This document shows positions 38,475-49,443 of a stretch of 64,000 nucleotides of DNA, piece after piece (position 1 is the stretch's first letter; every line of letters starts with the position of its first letter). Source of the DNA: Hafnia alvei (lineage in GTDB: Bacteria; Pseudomonadota; Gammaproteobacteria; Enterobacterales; Enterobacteriaceae); assembly GCF_034424155.1 (NCBI RefSeq), contig NZ_CP139992.1:2062012-2126011 (forward strand), in the 5' to 3' direction. Made by a program: the position numbers and the translations under genes. Below the pieces are notes generated by a model, which was not told where the DNA came from, ran no database searches, and saw only the letters and a program-made list of their open reading frames with translations.

Positions 38475-39218
38475 GTGAAAACTTTAAAATTAACTACGCT
38501 AGGGCTGCTCGTCTTGGCTGCTACAAGTGCCGCTCAGGCCGGAACGTGGTCTTTGGGGGCTTCTGCGTTAGTCAGCCCAGACCCTTATCGCGGTAATAAC
38601 GATCGCGTATATCCTGTTCCAATCATTAACTATGAAGGCGATGACTTTTACTTCCGCAGCCTGACCGCTGGCTATTACCTGTGGAAGGATGAGCAGAACC
38701 AACTGAGCGTGATGGCTTTTTATAATCCATTGCACTTCAAGGCGAGCGATAGCGACGATCGCCACATGAAGCAGTTGAGCAACCGTCATTCCACCGTGAT
38801 GGCCGGTGTTGCTTACACTCACAAGGAAGATTGGGGCTCCATTCGTACCTCTTTCGCCGGTGATATTTTGGATAACAGCAACGGCCTAATCGCCGATGCC
38901 GCTTATTTGTTCCCAATTACCGCCGGAGACTGGTCATTTACACCAGGCGCGGGTGTGACTTGGAACAGCTCTAACCAAAATGATTACTACTTTGGCGTGA
39001 GCGGCAGCGAATCAAACCGCAGTGGTTACAAACGCTATACCGCAAGCGACAGCTGGAATCCGTATGTTGAGTTAACGGCTCGCTACCAGATTAATAGCAG
39101 TTGGAATGCGTTCTTCACCGGGCGTTATATCCGCCTGAGCGATGAAGTGAAAGATAGTCCAATGATTGATAAGAGCTACACTGGCTTGCTGTGGACCGGT
39201 GTGACTTACACCTTCTAA
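38475..39218 (+). CDS. mipA: MipA/OmpV family outer membrane protein
   Basis: MipA is an outer-membrane beta-barrel protein that in E. coli scaffolds MltA and PBP1B for peptidoglycan synthesis. The 247-aa protein has a signal peptide (ending SAAQA), family stretches YPVPIINYEGDDFYFR and GDILDNSNGL, and a C-terminal aromatic residue (TYTF) typical of barrels. The start is GTG at 38475, which gives the normal signal peptide. It neighbours yeaG as in E. coli. Confidence 0.93.
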   Translation: MKTLKLTTLGLLVLAATSAAQAGTWSLGASALVSPDPYRGNNDRVYPVPIINYEGDDFYFRSLTAGYYLWKDEQNQLSVMAFYNPLHFKASDSDDRHMKQLSNRHSTVMAGVAYTHKEDWGSIRTSFAGDILDNSNGLIADAAYLFPITAGDWSFTPGAGVTWNSSNQNDYYFGVSGSESNRSGYKRYTASDSWNPYVELTARYQINSSWNAFFTGRYIRLSDEVKDSPMIDKSYTGLLWTGVTYTF

Positions 39219-39243
39219 GCATTGGCTGGGTTGTTGAAAATGA

Positions 39244-39267
39244 GGGACGCATAAGCGTCCCTTTTTT
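39244..39267 (+). terminator. Terminator after mipA
   Basis: The stem GGGACGC/GCGTCCC has an ATAA loop and a TTTTTT tail. Confidence 0.92.
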
Positions 39268-39300
39268 ATACGCTTAAATTAGCGCTAAGCGGCAGCGAGA

Positions 39301-40188
39301 TTAGCGCAGAGGGCGCGCACGCAGCGTGACGGAAAGTCGTGACGGGGTATTCGCGGAGGCTTTCATCGGGCTGGTGACATGCGCGGTTTCAACGCAAACC
39401 ATGGTCTTATAGCCATCGTTTGGCATATCGGCCATGCTCACAGAAAGCTCAGACCACGGGTTCCATGCAACCACATCAGTATTGTTATGGTGATGCACCT
39501 CAATCACTCGCTGTAACGCTTTGTCCGTGATGACGCTAAATGGTTCAGGCTTGGTATAGATACGGTCTGTGCGCGTTGCAAAGGTCAAATTGCCTTGCTG
39601 TTCGCCGGTGCCTGGGTTGACTTTATCAATGTATGGCGAGCCCAAACCACTGACGTCAATCTGGGTGATGTCACCGATATTGAAATAGGTATGAAGTGCG
39701 GCGGTGTATTCGTATTCACCGTGAGACTCCAATTCCATTTCGCATACTTCGCCGAGCTTGAAGCGTGCAATCAGGCAGAAGTCATGCGGCCAATATTTTT
39801 TGCTTTCAGCGCTTTGTTCGAGGGTGAACGTTAAGATCACGCCGCTTTCATCTTCATCATGCGCGGTAAGTGTCCAAGGCAGATTACGGGCAAAACCATG
39901 CGCGGGCTGACCGGCAGGGCCAAACCAAGGCCAACAAATAGGAATTCCGCCGCGAATTGCCACGCCGTTTTTGAATGCGGTTTCGCTGCTCAACCACAGT
40001 ACGGGTTTCTCACCAGAAGGCTGCCAAGTGAGTAAATGCGCGCCTTGCAGGGTGACAGCAGCGCGAACTTTGGGATGATTAACTACAACAACAGGAAGTT
40101 CGTCTATTTGGCGTTGAGAAATGTACGGGGTGATTTGTTCTTGAACGGGCAGGGTAAAGATCTTTTCAGACAAATTTTGTTGTGACAT
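39301..40188 (-). CDS. yeaD: Glucose-6-phosphate 1-epimerase / D-hexose-6-phosphate mutarotase
   Basis: YeaD interconverts alpha and beta anomers of hexose 6-phosphates and lies beside gapA in E. coli as here. The 295-aa protein is an aldose-epimerase-fold enzyme with GGIPICWPWFGP near residue 83 and ALHTYFNIGD, which contains the catalytic-type histidine. The ATG at 40188 is preferred (AAGG 8 bases upstream; E. coli length 294); 40203 is an alternative. It lies 86 bp downstream of gapA with a terminator between. Confidence 0.93.
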   Translation of the reverse strand: MSQQNLSEKIFTLPVQEQITPYISQRQIDELPVVVVNHPKVRAAVTLQGAHLLTWQPSGEKPVLWLSSETAFKNGVAIRGGIPICWPWFGPAGQPAHGFARNLPWTLTAHDEDESGVILTFTLEQSAESKKYWPHDFCLIARFKLGEVCEMELESHGEYEYTAALHTYFNIGDITQIDVSGLGSPYIDKVNPGTGEQQGNLTFATRTDRIYTKPEPFSVITDKALQRVIEVHHHNNTDVVAWNPWSELSVSMADMPNDGYKTMVCVETAHVTSPMKASANTPSRLSVTLRARPLR

Positions 40189-40221
40189 CAGATTGGCCTT
40201 CATATGCTAGGTGCAAAAAAC

Positions 40222-40252
40222 CAAAAAAAAGGGCGACATAAATGTCGCCCTC
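40222..40252 (-). terminator. Terminator after gapA
   Basis: On the minus strand the stem GGGCGACAT/ATGTCGCCC is followed by eight T residues. Confidence 0.95.
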
Positions 40253-40274
40253 TCATCAACTTCTCATCGCTAAA

Positions 40275-41282
<1,008 letters not shown>

Positions 41283-41478
41283 CTATTGGTTAGTGAATAA
41301 AAGGTTGCTTGTAAAATTACAAAAACCTTATAAAGCGTCAAGCGGAATCGTGTCAATTATTGCTGTAAATCAAAGCGAAGCCTTGGCTGAGCACATATCA
41401 CACGCTTCCATTTAACACTCTGTTTCGGATTATACATGGGGGCAGTCATCTGAGTCTCAAGCCATCTCGACTTTCATT

Positions 41479-41494
41479 TGTGATGCTCATCACA
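41479..41494. promoter_or_regulatory. CRP site between gapA and msrB
   Basis: TGTGATGCTCATCACA is a perfect TGTGA-N6-TCACA palindrome, 209 bases before gapA and 134 bases before msrB. Catabolite control of gapA promoters is known in E. coli. Apart from this site, the 357-bp gap shows no gene. Confidence 0.7.
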
Positions 41495-41627
41495 AAAATG
41501 AGGCTGCCGCCGATTCGCTAAACAGTTTAGACCAAAATTGGCTGAACCGTTGTTAACTGTTTGTTATAATTAATCGCCAAAAAAAGTGATCAATGATAAT
41601 CAAAAACAACTCTTCGAGAACGCACAA

Positions 41628-42041
41628 ATGGCTAAAGACGATTTCTCTGCACAACACCCGAATGACTTAACTGAGATGCAACGCTACGTTACACAACAGC
41701 GGGGTACTGAACCGCCTTTTAGCGGAAAACTGCTACACAATAAACAAGAAGGCATTTATCACTGCCTGTGTTGTAACAGTCCACTGTTCTACTCTAACAG
41801 CAAATACGATTCTGGCTGCGGCTGGCCTAGCTTCTACCAGCCCGTGAGTGCGGAGGCTATCCGCTACCTTGAAGACAATTCACACGGCATGCAGCGTACT
41901 GAAATTCGCTGCGCTCACTGTGATGCGCATCTTGGCCACGTTTTCCCTGATGGACCACAGCCTACCGGCGACCGCTATTGCGTGAACTCTGCATCGCTTA
42001 GCTTCACCGATGAAGACTCTGGTAAACAGACTCAGGGCTAA
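41628..42041 (+). CDS. msrB: Peptide-methionine (R)-S-oxide reductase
   Basis: MsrB repairs oxidised methionine (R-sulfoxide) in proteins using thioredoxin. The 137-aa length equals E. coli MsrB. Zinc-binding pairs CLCC and CAHC, the motif [15 protein letters not shown], and the catalytic cysteine in [11 protein letters not shown] are all present. The ATG at 41628 gives the E. coli length; an ATG-type frame opening at 41586 would add 14 residues lacking homology. yeaC follows, as in E. coli. Confidence 0.95.
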   Translation: MAKDDFSAQHPNDLTEMQRYVTQQRGTEPPFSGKLLHNKQEGIYHCLCCNSPLFYSNSKYDSGCGWPSFYQPVSAEAIRYLEDNSHGMQRTEIRCAHCDAHLGHVFPDGPQPTGDRYCVNSASLSFTDEDSGKQTQG

Positions 42042-42118
42042 CAATAAACTCTTTTCTATGTGCTTATTATAGCGCAGAAGAAACGATTCAGCAAAGTGCA
42101 TCTTAAACGAGGTTTAAA

Positions 42119-42394
42119 ATGGAACTAGACGATTTGCTGTCGGTGATGACGCCAGAAATTTATCAACGCTTGGCAACCGCGGTCGAACTCGGCAAATGGC
42201 CAGACGGCGTGAGTTTGACGCCAGAGCAAAAAGAAAACAGCCTGCAAATGGTGATGCTATGGCAGTCGCGCCATAACACCGATCCTCAGCACATGAGCAT
42301 CAATACGCAGGGTCAAATTGAAATGAAAAGTAAGCAGGACTTTAAAAAAGGCTTCGAGCGCGATGCCATCATTCGTTTAAAGCCTGAAGCATAA
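42119..42394 (+). CDS. yeaC: YeaC family protein (DUF1315)
   Basis: A 91-aa protein nearly collinear with E. coli YeaC (90 aa): SVMTPEIYQRLATAVELGKWPDGVSLTPEQKEN at its start, given here in pieces as MTPEIYQRLATAVELGKW and LTPEQKEN. Function is unknown. CGAGG lies 8 bases before the ATG. It follows msrB on the same strand and is convergent with pncA. Confidence 0.92.
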   Translation: MELDDLLSVMTPEIYQRLATAVELGKWPDGVSLTPEQKENSLQMVMLWQSRHNTDPQHMSINTQGQIEMKSKQDFKKGFERDAIIRLKPEA

Positions 42395-42497
42395 CGCTTT
42401 ATTCAGGCAGCATTTTTCAGGTGGCAGGGTGTCGTGGCTTGAGAGCGGTAGGGCGGAAGCGTTGATTGCCATCCGTCCTATGCAAGAGAATAAAGGT

Positions 42498-43127
42498 TTA
42501 AAATCTAACATCGCTTAACGTCATCAACGTTGCGCCTAGCGTTTGCATCTGCTGGAGCGCAATTTTGCTGTCTTCAGGCTTGATATTGACGCCCCGGCAA
42601 CCGTCGGTAATCACCACCACGCGATAACCCAGATGCAGCGCATCCATCACCGAGTATTTTACGCAATAATCCGTGGCTAGCCCCATCATGTAGAGCGTGT
42701 CGATTTGATGCCTTTGCAGCCAGCTATGCAACTCCGTTGAGGCTCTGCGGCCATTGTCAAAAAACGCGCTGTAGCTATCGATTGTGGCATCGGTGCCTTT
42801 GTGCACGATGTGATCGAAATAGGCGGCATTCAGCTGTGGATGAAACTCAGCGCCTTCTGAACCTTGAATACAGTGATCGGGCCACCAAATTTGTTCTAAG
42901 CCTGCCAGCTCGCCCATTTCACCGATTTTTCCCCCAGACTGGCTGGCAAAACTACCGTGATACGCGGGATGCCAATCTTGAGTCGCAATAACCGGCACGC
43001 TGTTTTGCTGTGCCTGTTTAATCGCATTCAAAGCGATAGGAATTACTCGATCGCCTTCGGAGACTGCCAGTGCGCCCTGCGGGCAAAAGTCATTCTGTAA
43101 ATCGATAAGCAATAATGCGGCTGACAT
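42498..43127 (-). CDS. pncA: Nicotinamidase
   Basis: PncA hydrolyses nicotinamide to nicotinate for NAD salvage, and also activates pyrazinamide. The 209-aa cysteine hydrolase shows the catalytic Asp in LLLIDLQNDFCPQGAL (near residue 10), the metal site DWHPAYHGSFA (near 52), Lys in VHKGTD and the nucleophile Cys in GLATDYCVKYS (near 156). AAGGAA precedes the ATG at 43127. It lies 25 bp downstream of ansA, as in E. coli. Confidence 0.95.
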   Translation of the reverse strand: MSAALLLIDLQNDFCPQGALAVSEGDRVIPIALNAIKQAQQNSVPVIATQDWHPAYHGSFASQSGGKIGEMGELAGLEQIWWPDHCIQGSEGAEFHPQLNAAYFDHIVHKGTDATIDSYSAFFDNGRRASTELHSWLQRHQIDTLYMMGLATDYCVKYSVMDALHLGYRVVVITDGCRGVNIKPEDSKIALQQMQTLGATLMTLSDVRF

Positions 43128-43152
43128 TGGCAGTTCCTTTTTTTAATTTTTC

Positions 43153-44169
43153 TCAGTCGGTGATGCTCAACTCTCCGCGAAGATCCTGTTTCATCAATTC
43201 GCGAATTTGCTCAGGGTTGAGATTTTGGCACAACAGATAGTGCAGTTTTGTTAGCGCCGCTTCAACCGTCATGTCGAAACCGCTGATTACGCCCGCATGC
43301 GCCAGCGCATTTCCCGTGGCGTAACCTTCCATATTCACGCGGCCTGAAATGCATTGGGTCAGGTTAACCACCACGATCCCACGATCGGAGGCTTCCTGCA
43401 ATTCTGCCAGCAAATCGGCTTTTTGCGGAGCGTTGCCCACGCCGTAAGAACGCAAGATCAGTGCCTTGACCGGCTGGCGCAAGAAGTTACGCACCACATC
43501 GGCGGAAATTCCGGGGTAAATCGTCACCACGCCAATCGGCTGCGGTGTAATTTGATGCACCTTGAGCGGCGCATTATGCAACTGAGTCATCAGTGGCGCG
43601 ATACGACGGATATTAATTCCGACCTCAAGCAACATCGGGTAGTTAGGTGACGCAAAAGCATCAAAACCGTCGGCGTGCGCTTTGGTGGTGCGGTTGCCGC
43701 GAAACAGCTTGTTGTTGAAGAACAGCGAAACTTCGTTAATCGGATAGTTGGCGGCTAGATACAACGCATTGAGCAAATTGATTTGCCCATCTGAGCGTAG
43801 CTCAGCCAGCGGGATCTGCGAGCCAGTAACGATAACCGGCTTCGCGAGATTTTCGAGCATAAACGACAGAGCAGAAGCGGTGAACGCCATGGTGTCGGTA
43901 CCATGCAGGATCACGAAACCATCATATTTGTCGTAGTTGGCTTCAATGTCATTCGCAATATGTTGCCAATCTTCTGGCGTCATATCTGAGGAATCGATCA
44001 ACGGCTCGTAGGCATGAAGCGTGAAGTCAGGCATTTCAGGACGATGGAACTCCGGCATCAAGGCCAATTGGCGCTGCAAGTGGCCCGAAACAGGAATGTA
44101 GCCATTCTCTGAACGCTGCATGCCGATGGTGCCGCCGGTGTAGGCTACGTAAATAGATTTCTTCTGCAT
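43153..44169 (-). CDS. ansA: Cytoplasmic L-asparaginase I
   Basis: AnsA hydrolyses asparagine to aspartate and ammonia in the cytoplasm. The 338-aa length equals E. coli AnsA; no signal peptide is present, unlike AnsB. The first catalytic threonine lies in AYTGGTIGMQ (near residue 12) and the second in ILHGTDTMAFTASAL (near residue 91). It is the first gene of an ansA-pncA unit. Confidence 0.96.
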   Translation of the reverse strand: MQKKSIYVAYTGGTIGMQRSENGYIPVSGHLQRQLALMPEFHRPEMPDFTLHAYEPLIDSSDMTPEDWQHIANDIEANYDKYDGFVILHGTDTMAFTASALSFMLENLAKPVIVTGSQIPLAELRSDGQINLLNALYLAANYPINEVSLFFNNKLFRGNRTTKAHADGFDAFASPNYPMLLEVGINIRRIAPLMTQLHNAPLKVHQITPQPIGVVTIYPGISADVVRNFLRQPVKALILRSYGVGNAPQKADLLAELQEASDRGIVVVNLTQCISGRVNMEGYATGNALAHAGVISGFDMTVEAALTKLHYLLCQNLNPEQIRELMKQDLRGELSITD

Positions 44170-44254
44170 GGCTTAGGATTCTGTGTGGCGAGATTTTCGC
44201 GGTGGATTAAGCGCAATGGCCTAGAGATGGAGTGGATTATAGGGCGAACGCCAA

Positions 44255-44313
44255 ATAAAAAAAGCCCACCAAGCCGATAAACCAGAATTATGGCTTAATC
44301 AATTTGGTGGGCC
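44255..44313 (-). terminator. Terminator after sppA
   Basis: On the minus strand GCCCACCAA and TTGGTGGGC form an outer stem, with an inner AAGCC/GGCTT stem, followed by TTTTTTTATTT. The stem is long with a large inner loop. Confidence 0.85.
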
Positions 44314-44347
44314 CGCATTTTACTTTTCTGTTTTTACTTCTCTGTTT

Positions 44348-46198
44348 TTACTTCACATCACCGCAGCTCATGCATAGCGCATAGCGATTTTGTGGATCGT
44401 TCAAGGTGGCCATCCAGTCGGTTTTATCCTTCAGCAGCGCAGAAATACGCACCAAAGACTCTGGTAGCATGGCACGTACGGCGGAAGGTAACGCCGCTTG
44501 TACCGAACCGGTTAACTGACCTAACACCATCTGTCCAAAGCTTGGATCTTCAACAAACCAGTTCAGTTGGTAAGTTTTCAGCTTGGCAAGCTCTGCCGCT
44601 TTGGCGACGGCATCGTCGAAATCACCCAGTTGGTCAACTAAACCGTTCTTCTTCGCATCAGTACCCAACCACACGCGGCCCTGAGCGATAGCATCAACTT
44701 GTTCTGGGGTTTTGTTGCGCGCTTTGGCTACCAGCGTGATGAAGTTTTTATAGCCGTTCTCGATGTTGATTTGCATCATCTGCGAGAAAGCTTCAGGCAG
44801 CGCCTTGGTGACTGTGAGGTCTGCCAATGGTGATGTCGCCACGCCGTCGGTATGAACGCCAATGCTATCGAGCGTATTTTCGAAGGTGTTAATTACGCCG
44901 AAAATACCGATAGAACCGGTTAACGTGCTTGGGCTTGCGAAGATGTAGTTAGCCGGTGTGGAGATCCAGTAACCGCCAGAAGCGGCGAGGCCACCCATAG
45001 AGACGACAATTGGTTTACCTGCAGCGCGTGTAGCTGCCAGCTCAGAGCGAATGACCTCAGAGGCAGAAACGCTACCGCCAGGGCTGTTTACGCGTAGAAC
45101 AATGGCTTTAATTTTAGGATTTAAACGAGCATCGCGGATCTGACTTGCGGTGGTATCGCCACCCACGTTACCCGGCGTTGCTTGGCCATCCATAATGGCA
45201 CCATCGGCAAAGATAACGGCGATTTCACTTCCGCTTTTCTTCTCAGCCGGTGGGGTATAGTCATACATGCTGATGGCGCTGAAATCTTTAGTGGTTTTAT
45301 TCCAGCCAAAGGCTTTGGTAAACAGATTTTCAACGTCTGAACGCGAAGCTAACCCATCAACCAGTTTATTATCGAGCGCATATTTGGCGGTATCGCCGCC
45401 CGCAGCCTGTAGGCCTTTCAATACAGCTTCTGCGCCAGGGAAGAGCTGTTCCGCTGTGATCTGACGGTTTGCAGCAACGGTTGCGACGTAGTTGTTCCAC
45501 ATACCGCTCAGCCACTCGTTATCCGCATCGCGTGCCGCGGGTGACATATCGTCGCGGATCATCGGCTCAACCGCAGATTTATATGTACCAACGCGGAAAA
45601 TGTGCGTGCTGACCTTAAGCTTATCGAGCAAGGTTTTGTAGTAAAGGTTATTGGTCGCCATGCCGTGCAGATCGACCACGCCCTGCGGTGACAGATAGAT
45701 TTTGTTGGCATAGCTCGCCAAATAGTACTGGGCTTGGCTATAGCTATCGGCAGTGGCAAAAATTGGTTTACCACTGTCACGGAACTCACGCAGCGCTTTA
45801 CCCATATATTGCAGCGAAGGCTGATCCGCGCCCGCAAAATCATTAAGCGACAGCACCATACCGGTGATATTTGGGTCGGTCTTGGCCTGACGGATCATAT
45901 CGACCACGTCAAACAGTGAGTTTTCCTGTAGACGATTGCTACTTGCACCCAGCAACTCTCTGCCTATCTGGCTAAATTTGTTGCTGATGGCAGGGTTATC
46001 GACTACAACGCCGGTCAGGTTAACCAGCAGGGCGCCTTTAACCGGTTCAACGGGTTTGGTTTGCATCTGGAAATAAATTCCCATACAAACCAAAATCAGT
46101 AGGATCAGGAATACGTTCAAAATAAACTCGCGGATAAAATTCAGTATCCGCCAAGTCCATCGAAATACACCTGAAATGCATCTCCACAAAAAGTGCAT
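44348..46198 (-). CDS. sppA: Protease IV, signal peptide peptidase SppA
   Basis: SppA is an inner-membrane serine protease that degrades cleaved signal peptides in the periplasm. The 616-aa protein (E. coli 618) has an N-terminal membrane anchor (residues about 22-44) and a tandem of two S49 domains; the catalytic lysine lies in GTYKSAVEP near residue 208 and the serine in SMGGLAASGGYW near residue 407. The first ATG is used. It diverges from ydjA. Confidence 0.95.
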   Translation of the reverse strand: MHFLWRCISGVFRWTWRILNFIREFILNVFLILLILVCMGIYFQMQTKPVEPVKGALLVNLTGVVVDNPAISNKFSQIGRELLGASSNRLQENSLFDVVDMIRQAKTDPNITGMVLSLNDFAGADQPSLQYMGKALREFRDSGKPIFATADSYSQAQYYLASYANKIYLSPQGVVDLHGMATNNLYYKTLLDKLKVSTHIFRVGTYKSAVEPMIRDDMSPAARDADNEWLSGMWNNYVATVAANRQITAEQLFPGAEAVLKGLQAAGGDTAKYALDNKLVDGLASRSDVENLFTKAFGWNKTTKDFSAISMYDYTPPAEKKSGSEIAVIFADGAIMDGQATPGNVGGDTTASQIRDARLNPKIKAIVLRVNSPGGSVSASEVIRSELAATRAAGKPIVVSMGGLAASGGYWISTPANYIFASPSTLTGSIGIFGVINTFENTLDSIGVHTDGVATSPLADLTVTKALPEAFSQMMQINIENGYKNFITLVAKARNKTPEQVDAIAQGRVWLGTDAKKNGLVDQLGDFDDAVAKAAELAKLKTYQLNWFVEDPSFGQMVLGQLTGSVQAALPSAVRAMLPESLVRISALLKDKTDWMATLNDPQNRYALCMSCGDVK

Positions 46199-46448
46199 GT
46201 GCTCTCCATATTAAATTGTGTTGTCTTATGTTTTGCTTATAGCCGCATTTTTTTAAGAATATCAGTTTTTAAAAACATCAGCATTTTGCGATTCTCGCAC
46301 TATGCCAGAGTTAGGGTTGTCGCGCCGTATTTTACTGTAACAAGCATAAATGGTTCTTATAGCTTTTGCTTTTCATATGGGTGAACGCTGAAAGCGCAGC
46401 TAATGATGCAAAAACGATAATGTCTAGGTTAACAAATCGTGATAATGT

Positions 46449-46463
46449 TGATAACAATTATCA
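46449..46463 (+). promoter_or_regulatory. Fur-box-like site before ydjA
   Basis: TGATAACAATTATCA matches the 7-1-7 Fur pattern (TGATAAT-N-ATTATCA) at 13 of 14 positions, with a further GATAAT overlapping to the left at 46441. It lies 31 bases before the ydjA start, inside the 296-bp gap shared with divergent sppA. Confidence 0.6.
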
Positions 46464-46494
46464 ATTAGAAAACAGCATAATTTCGGAGATCGTT

Positions 46495-47043
46495 ATGGAT
46501 GCGCTGGAAATATTATTACAACGCCGTTCGGCTTCACGTTTGACCGCACCGGCACCTACCGGTGATGCGTTAGAAGCCATTTACCAAGCGGGCTTACGTG
46601 CGCCAGACCACGGAACATTGCAGCCGTGGCGCTTTATCACCGTTGAAGGTGAAGGTCAGGAGCGTTTAAGCGCGTTATTACATGGCATAGCCGTGGAAGA
46701 ACAATTAGATGAAAAGGGCATTGAGAAAGCGAAAAATGCGCCGTTCCGTGCGCCGTTGATTATTACCGTCGTGGCTCACTGTAATACGGAAACCAAGGTT
46801 CCACATTGGGAACAGGTGGCTTCAGCCTGTTGTGCCGTTATGGCCATGCAAATGGCGGCGCAGGCACAAGGATTTAACGGTATTTGGCGTACCGGAAAGT
46901 GGACGAGCGATGAGAAAGTTCGTGAGGCCTTTGGCTGCCGGGAGCAAGATGAGATCGTTGGATTCCTGTATCTCGGAACGCCACAGCTTAAGTCTCCGCG
47001 TGTCGCGCCACTCGACAGTAGCCAATTTGTCAGCGCCTTCTAA
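46495..47043 (+). CDS. ydjA: Nitroreductase family protein YdjA
   Basis: YdjA is a small FMN-dependent nitroreductase-fold oxidoreductase; its natural substrate is unknown. The 182-aa protein (E. coli 183) shows the FMN-binding [12 protein letters not shown] near residue 9, [13 protein letters not shown] near residue 36 and [11 protein letters not shown] near residue 120. The ATG at 46495 follows CGGAG and fits the family N-terminus ([12 protein letters not shown]); the frame opens at 46366. The upstream Fur-like box is unexpected for this gene. selD follows, as in E. coli. Confidence 0.93.
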   Translation: MDALEILLQRRSASRLTAPAPTGDALEAIYQAGLRAPDHGTLQPWRFITVEGEGQERLSALLHGIAVEEQLDEKGIEKAKNAPFRAPLIITVVAHCNTETKVPHWEQVASACCAVMAMQMAAQAQGFNGIWRTGKWTSDEKVREAFGCREQDEIVGFLYLGTPQLKSPRVAPLDSSQFVSAF

Positions 47044-47266
47044 ATGCTAGCCAGTTTCACTCTGCCGCGCAGCGAATGGCTCGCCGCAGAGTGAAAGTTA
47101 TCTTGTCATACCCACCAAAAATCTTAAGCAGAAAACTATTTTGCTGGTTTACTGTGCAATCACGCGATTTATTCCACAGATCTTTCCGGTATTTCCTTCA
47201 CTCCCTTACTAAGTTCGGCTTCAAGCGCTAACATAGCAGCCATAAATTAGATGGAAAGGAGTAGAT

Positions 47267-48310
47267 ATGACTGCGCCAGCCATTCGTTTGACTCAGTACA
47301 GCCATGGGGCGGGATGTGGATGTAAGATCTCCCCTAAAGTGTTAGAAACCATTCTGCACAGCGAACACGCTAAATTTGTTGACCCGAACCTGTTGGTCGG
47401 TAACGAAACGCGTGACGATGCCGCTGTTTATGACATCGGTAACGGGGTCGGGATCATCAGCACCACCGACTTCTTTATGCCGATCGTTGACGATCCCTTT
47501 GATTTTGGTCGTATAGCCGCCACCAACGCGATTAGTGATATCTATGCAATGGGCGGAAAACCGATTATGGCGATTGCGATTCTCGGTTGGCCGGTCGATA
47601 AGCTTGCACCAGAAATCGCCCAGCAGGTGATTGAAGGTGGGCGCTTTGTTTGCCAACAGGCGGGCATTTCACTGGCTGGTGGGCACTCGATTGATGCGCC
47701 GGAGCCGATTTTTGGCTTAGCCGTTACCGGCATGGTGAGTACCGATCGCGTGAAGAAAAACAGCGCTGCGCAGGCGGGCTGTAAACTCTATCTGACCAAA
47801 CCGCTCGGTATCGGTGTGTTAACCACCGCTGAGAAGAAAAGCAAGCTGCGTCCAGAACATCAGGGCGTTGCCACTGAGACTATGTGCCAGCTCAATAAAC
47901 CAGGTGCAGATTTTGCCGATATTGCGGGCGTCACGGCGATGACCGATGTGACCGGTTTTGGTCTGCTGGGTCATCTGAGTGAAATTTGCCAAGGCTCAGG
48001 TTTACAAGCCACTGTCTGGTTTGATCAAATACCGAAACTGCCTGATGTCGAAAGCTACATCAATGAAGGCTGCGTGCCGGGCGGTACAGGTCGTAACTTT
48101 GAAAGCTACGGCCATCTGGTGGGTGAAATGACGGATATGCAGCGCAAATTGTTGTGCGATCCACAAACCTCCGGTGGCTTATTGCTGGCTGTTTTACCCG
48201 AAGCTGAAGCTCAGATCCAAGATGTAGCCAATCGCTTTGGACTGACGCTAACGGCCATCGGTGAGCTCCATCCGCGCCAGCCAGAACAGCCTCTGATTGA
48301 GGTGCAGTAA
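47267..48310 (+). CDS. selD: Selenide, water dikinase (selenophosphate synthetase)
   Basis: SelD makes selenophosphate from selenide and ATP, the selenium donor for selenocysteine and for 2-selenouridine in tRNA. The 347-aa protein has the catalytic Cys17 and Lys20 in SHGAGCGCK; the position carries Cys, not selenocysteine. The Gly-rich [10 protein letters not shown] follows near residue 144. AAGGAG precedes the ATG. Its stop overlaps the selU start by one base (TAATG), placing selenophosphate supply next to its user. Confidence 0.97.
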   Translation: MTAPAIRLTQYSHGAGCGCKISPKVLETILHSEHAKFVDPNLLVGNETRDDAAVYDIGNGVGIISTTDFFMPIVDDPFDFGRIAATNAISDIYAMGGKPIMAIAILGWPVDKLAPEIAQQVIEGGRFVCQQAGISLAGGHSIDAPEPIFGLAVTGMVSTDRVKKNSAAQAGCKLYLTKPLGIGVLTTAEKKSKLRPEHQGVATETMCQLNKPGADFADIAGVTAMTDVTGFGLLGHLSEICQGSGLQATVWFDQIPKLPDVESYINEGCVPGGTGRNFESYGHLVGEMTDMQRKLLCDPQTSGGLLLAVLPEAEAQIQDVANRFGLTLTAIGELHPRQPEQPLIEVQ

Positions 48311-49443
48311 TGGTTTTGCCGTCTAATCCACGCGTTAACTCGCGAGCCAACGGCGTGGATTACCATCGTATTCTGGTTGATGATATCCCGTTAATTGATG
48401 TTCGTGCTCCCGTTGAGTTCGCTCAGGGGGCATTTCCCTGCGCGCAAAATCTGCCGCTTATGTTAGACAGCGAGCGCGAAGCCGTTGGTATCTGTTACAA
48501 GCAGCACGGTCAGGACGCCGCGATAAAGCTGGGTAATGAACTGGTTTATGGTGCGGTGCGCGATGCTCGTCTAGCTGCATGGCGCGAACAATGTGCTCGT
48601 CACCCCGAAGGCTATATTTATTGTTTTCGCGGTGGATTGCGTTCACACATTGTTCAGCAGTGGCTGCATGAAAGCGGGATGGACTATCCTCTTATTGAGG
48701 GCGGTTATAAAGCCTTGCGCACCTTTGCGATGAACGCCACCGAGCAAGCATCACTGCTGCCAATGGTACTTATTGGTGGCAATACTGGCAGTGGTAAGAC
48801 CCGTATGCTGCGTGAGCTGGCGGCGGGTATCGATTTAGAAGGTGTTGCCCATCATCGTGGTTCATCGTTTGGCCGCACCTTGGTCAAACAAAGCAGTCAG
48901 ATCGATTTTGAAAACCGTCTGGCTGTGGATTTACTCAAAAAACAAGATCAAGGCATACGTCACTGGTTCCTTGAAGATGAAGGGCGGATTATTGGCTCAA
49001 ATCATCTGCCGATCTGTTTTTATGATCGAATGCAAAAAGCGCCGGTTGCGGTGGTGGACGATCCTTTCGAAACACGCATCGTCCGATTGCAGGAAGAGTA
49101 CATTGATCTGATGCGCGTTGAGTTTGAACGTGTCTACGGCCGAGAATTAGGTTGGGATAATTACGTTGAATACCTGCATCACGGTTTGTTTGCGATCCGC
49201 AAACGCTTGGGCATGGAACGTTATACTAAACTTAAACTCTATCTAGAGCAGGCGCTTATTCAGCAGCGTGAAACGCGCATCAGCGATGGGCATCTCGCGT
49301 GGCTGGTGCCGTTGCTGCAAGAATATTATGACCCGATGTACCGCTATCAACTGGAAAAGAAAGCGGAGCGTATTGTCTTCCGAGGCAATTATTCGGAAGT
49401 TAAGGACTATTTATTGGCGACCAGCCAGACTTACGGTGACTGA
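48310..49443 (+). CDS. selU: tRNA 2-selenouridine synthase (MnmH/YbbB)
   Basis: SelU converts 2-thiouridine at the wobble position of Lys, Glu and Gln tRNAs to 2-selenouridine, by way of a geranylated intermediate. The 377-aa protein has an N-terminal rhodanese domain with catalytic Cys in YCFRGGLRS (near residue 97) and a P-loop GGNTGSGKT (near residue 155). It overlaps selD by one base upstream and topB by one base downstream, so translation is probably coupled. In E. coli K-12 this gene (ybbB) lies far from selD. Confidence 0.95.
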   Translation: MVLPSNPRVNSRANGVDYHRILVDDIPLIDVRAPVEFAQGAFPCAQNLPLMLDSEREAVGICYKQHGQDAAIKLGNELVYGAVRDARLAAWREQCARHPEGYIYCFRGGLRSHIVQQWLHESGMDYPLIEGGYKALRTFAMNATEQASLLPMVLIGGNTGSGKTRMLRELAAGIDLEGVAHHRGSSFGRTLVKQSSQIDFENRLAVDLLKKQDQGIRHWFLEDEGRIIGSNHLPICFYDRMQKAPVAVVDDPFETRIVRLQEEYIDLMRVEFERVYGRELGWDNYVEYLHHGLFAIRKRLGMERYTKLKLYLEQALIQQRETRISDGHLAWLVPLLQEYYDPMYRYQLEKKAERIVFRGNYSEVKDYLLATSQTYGD

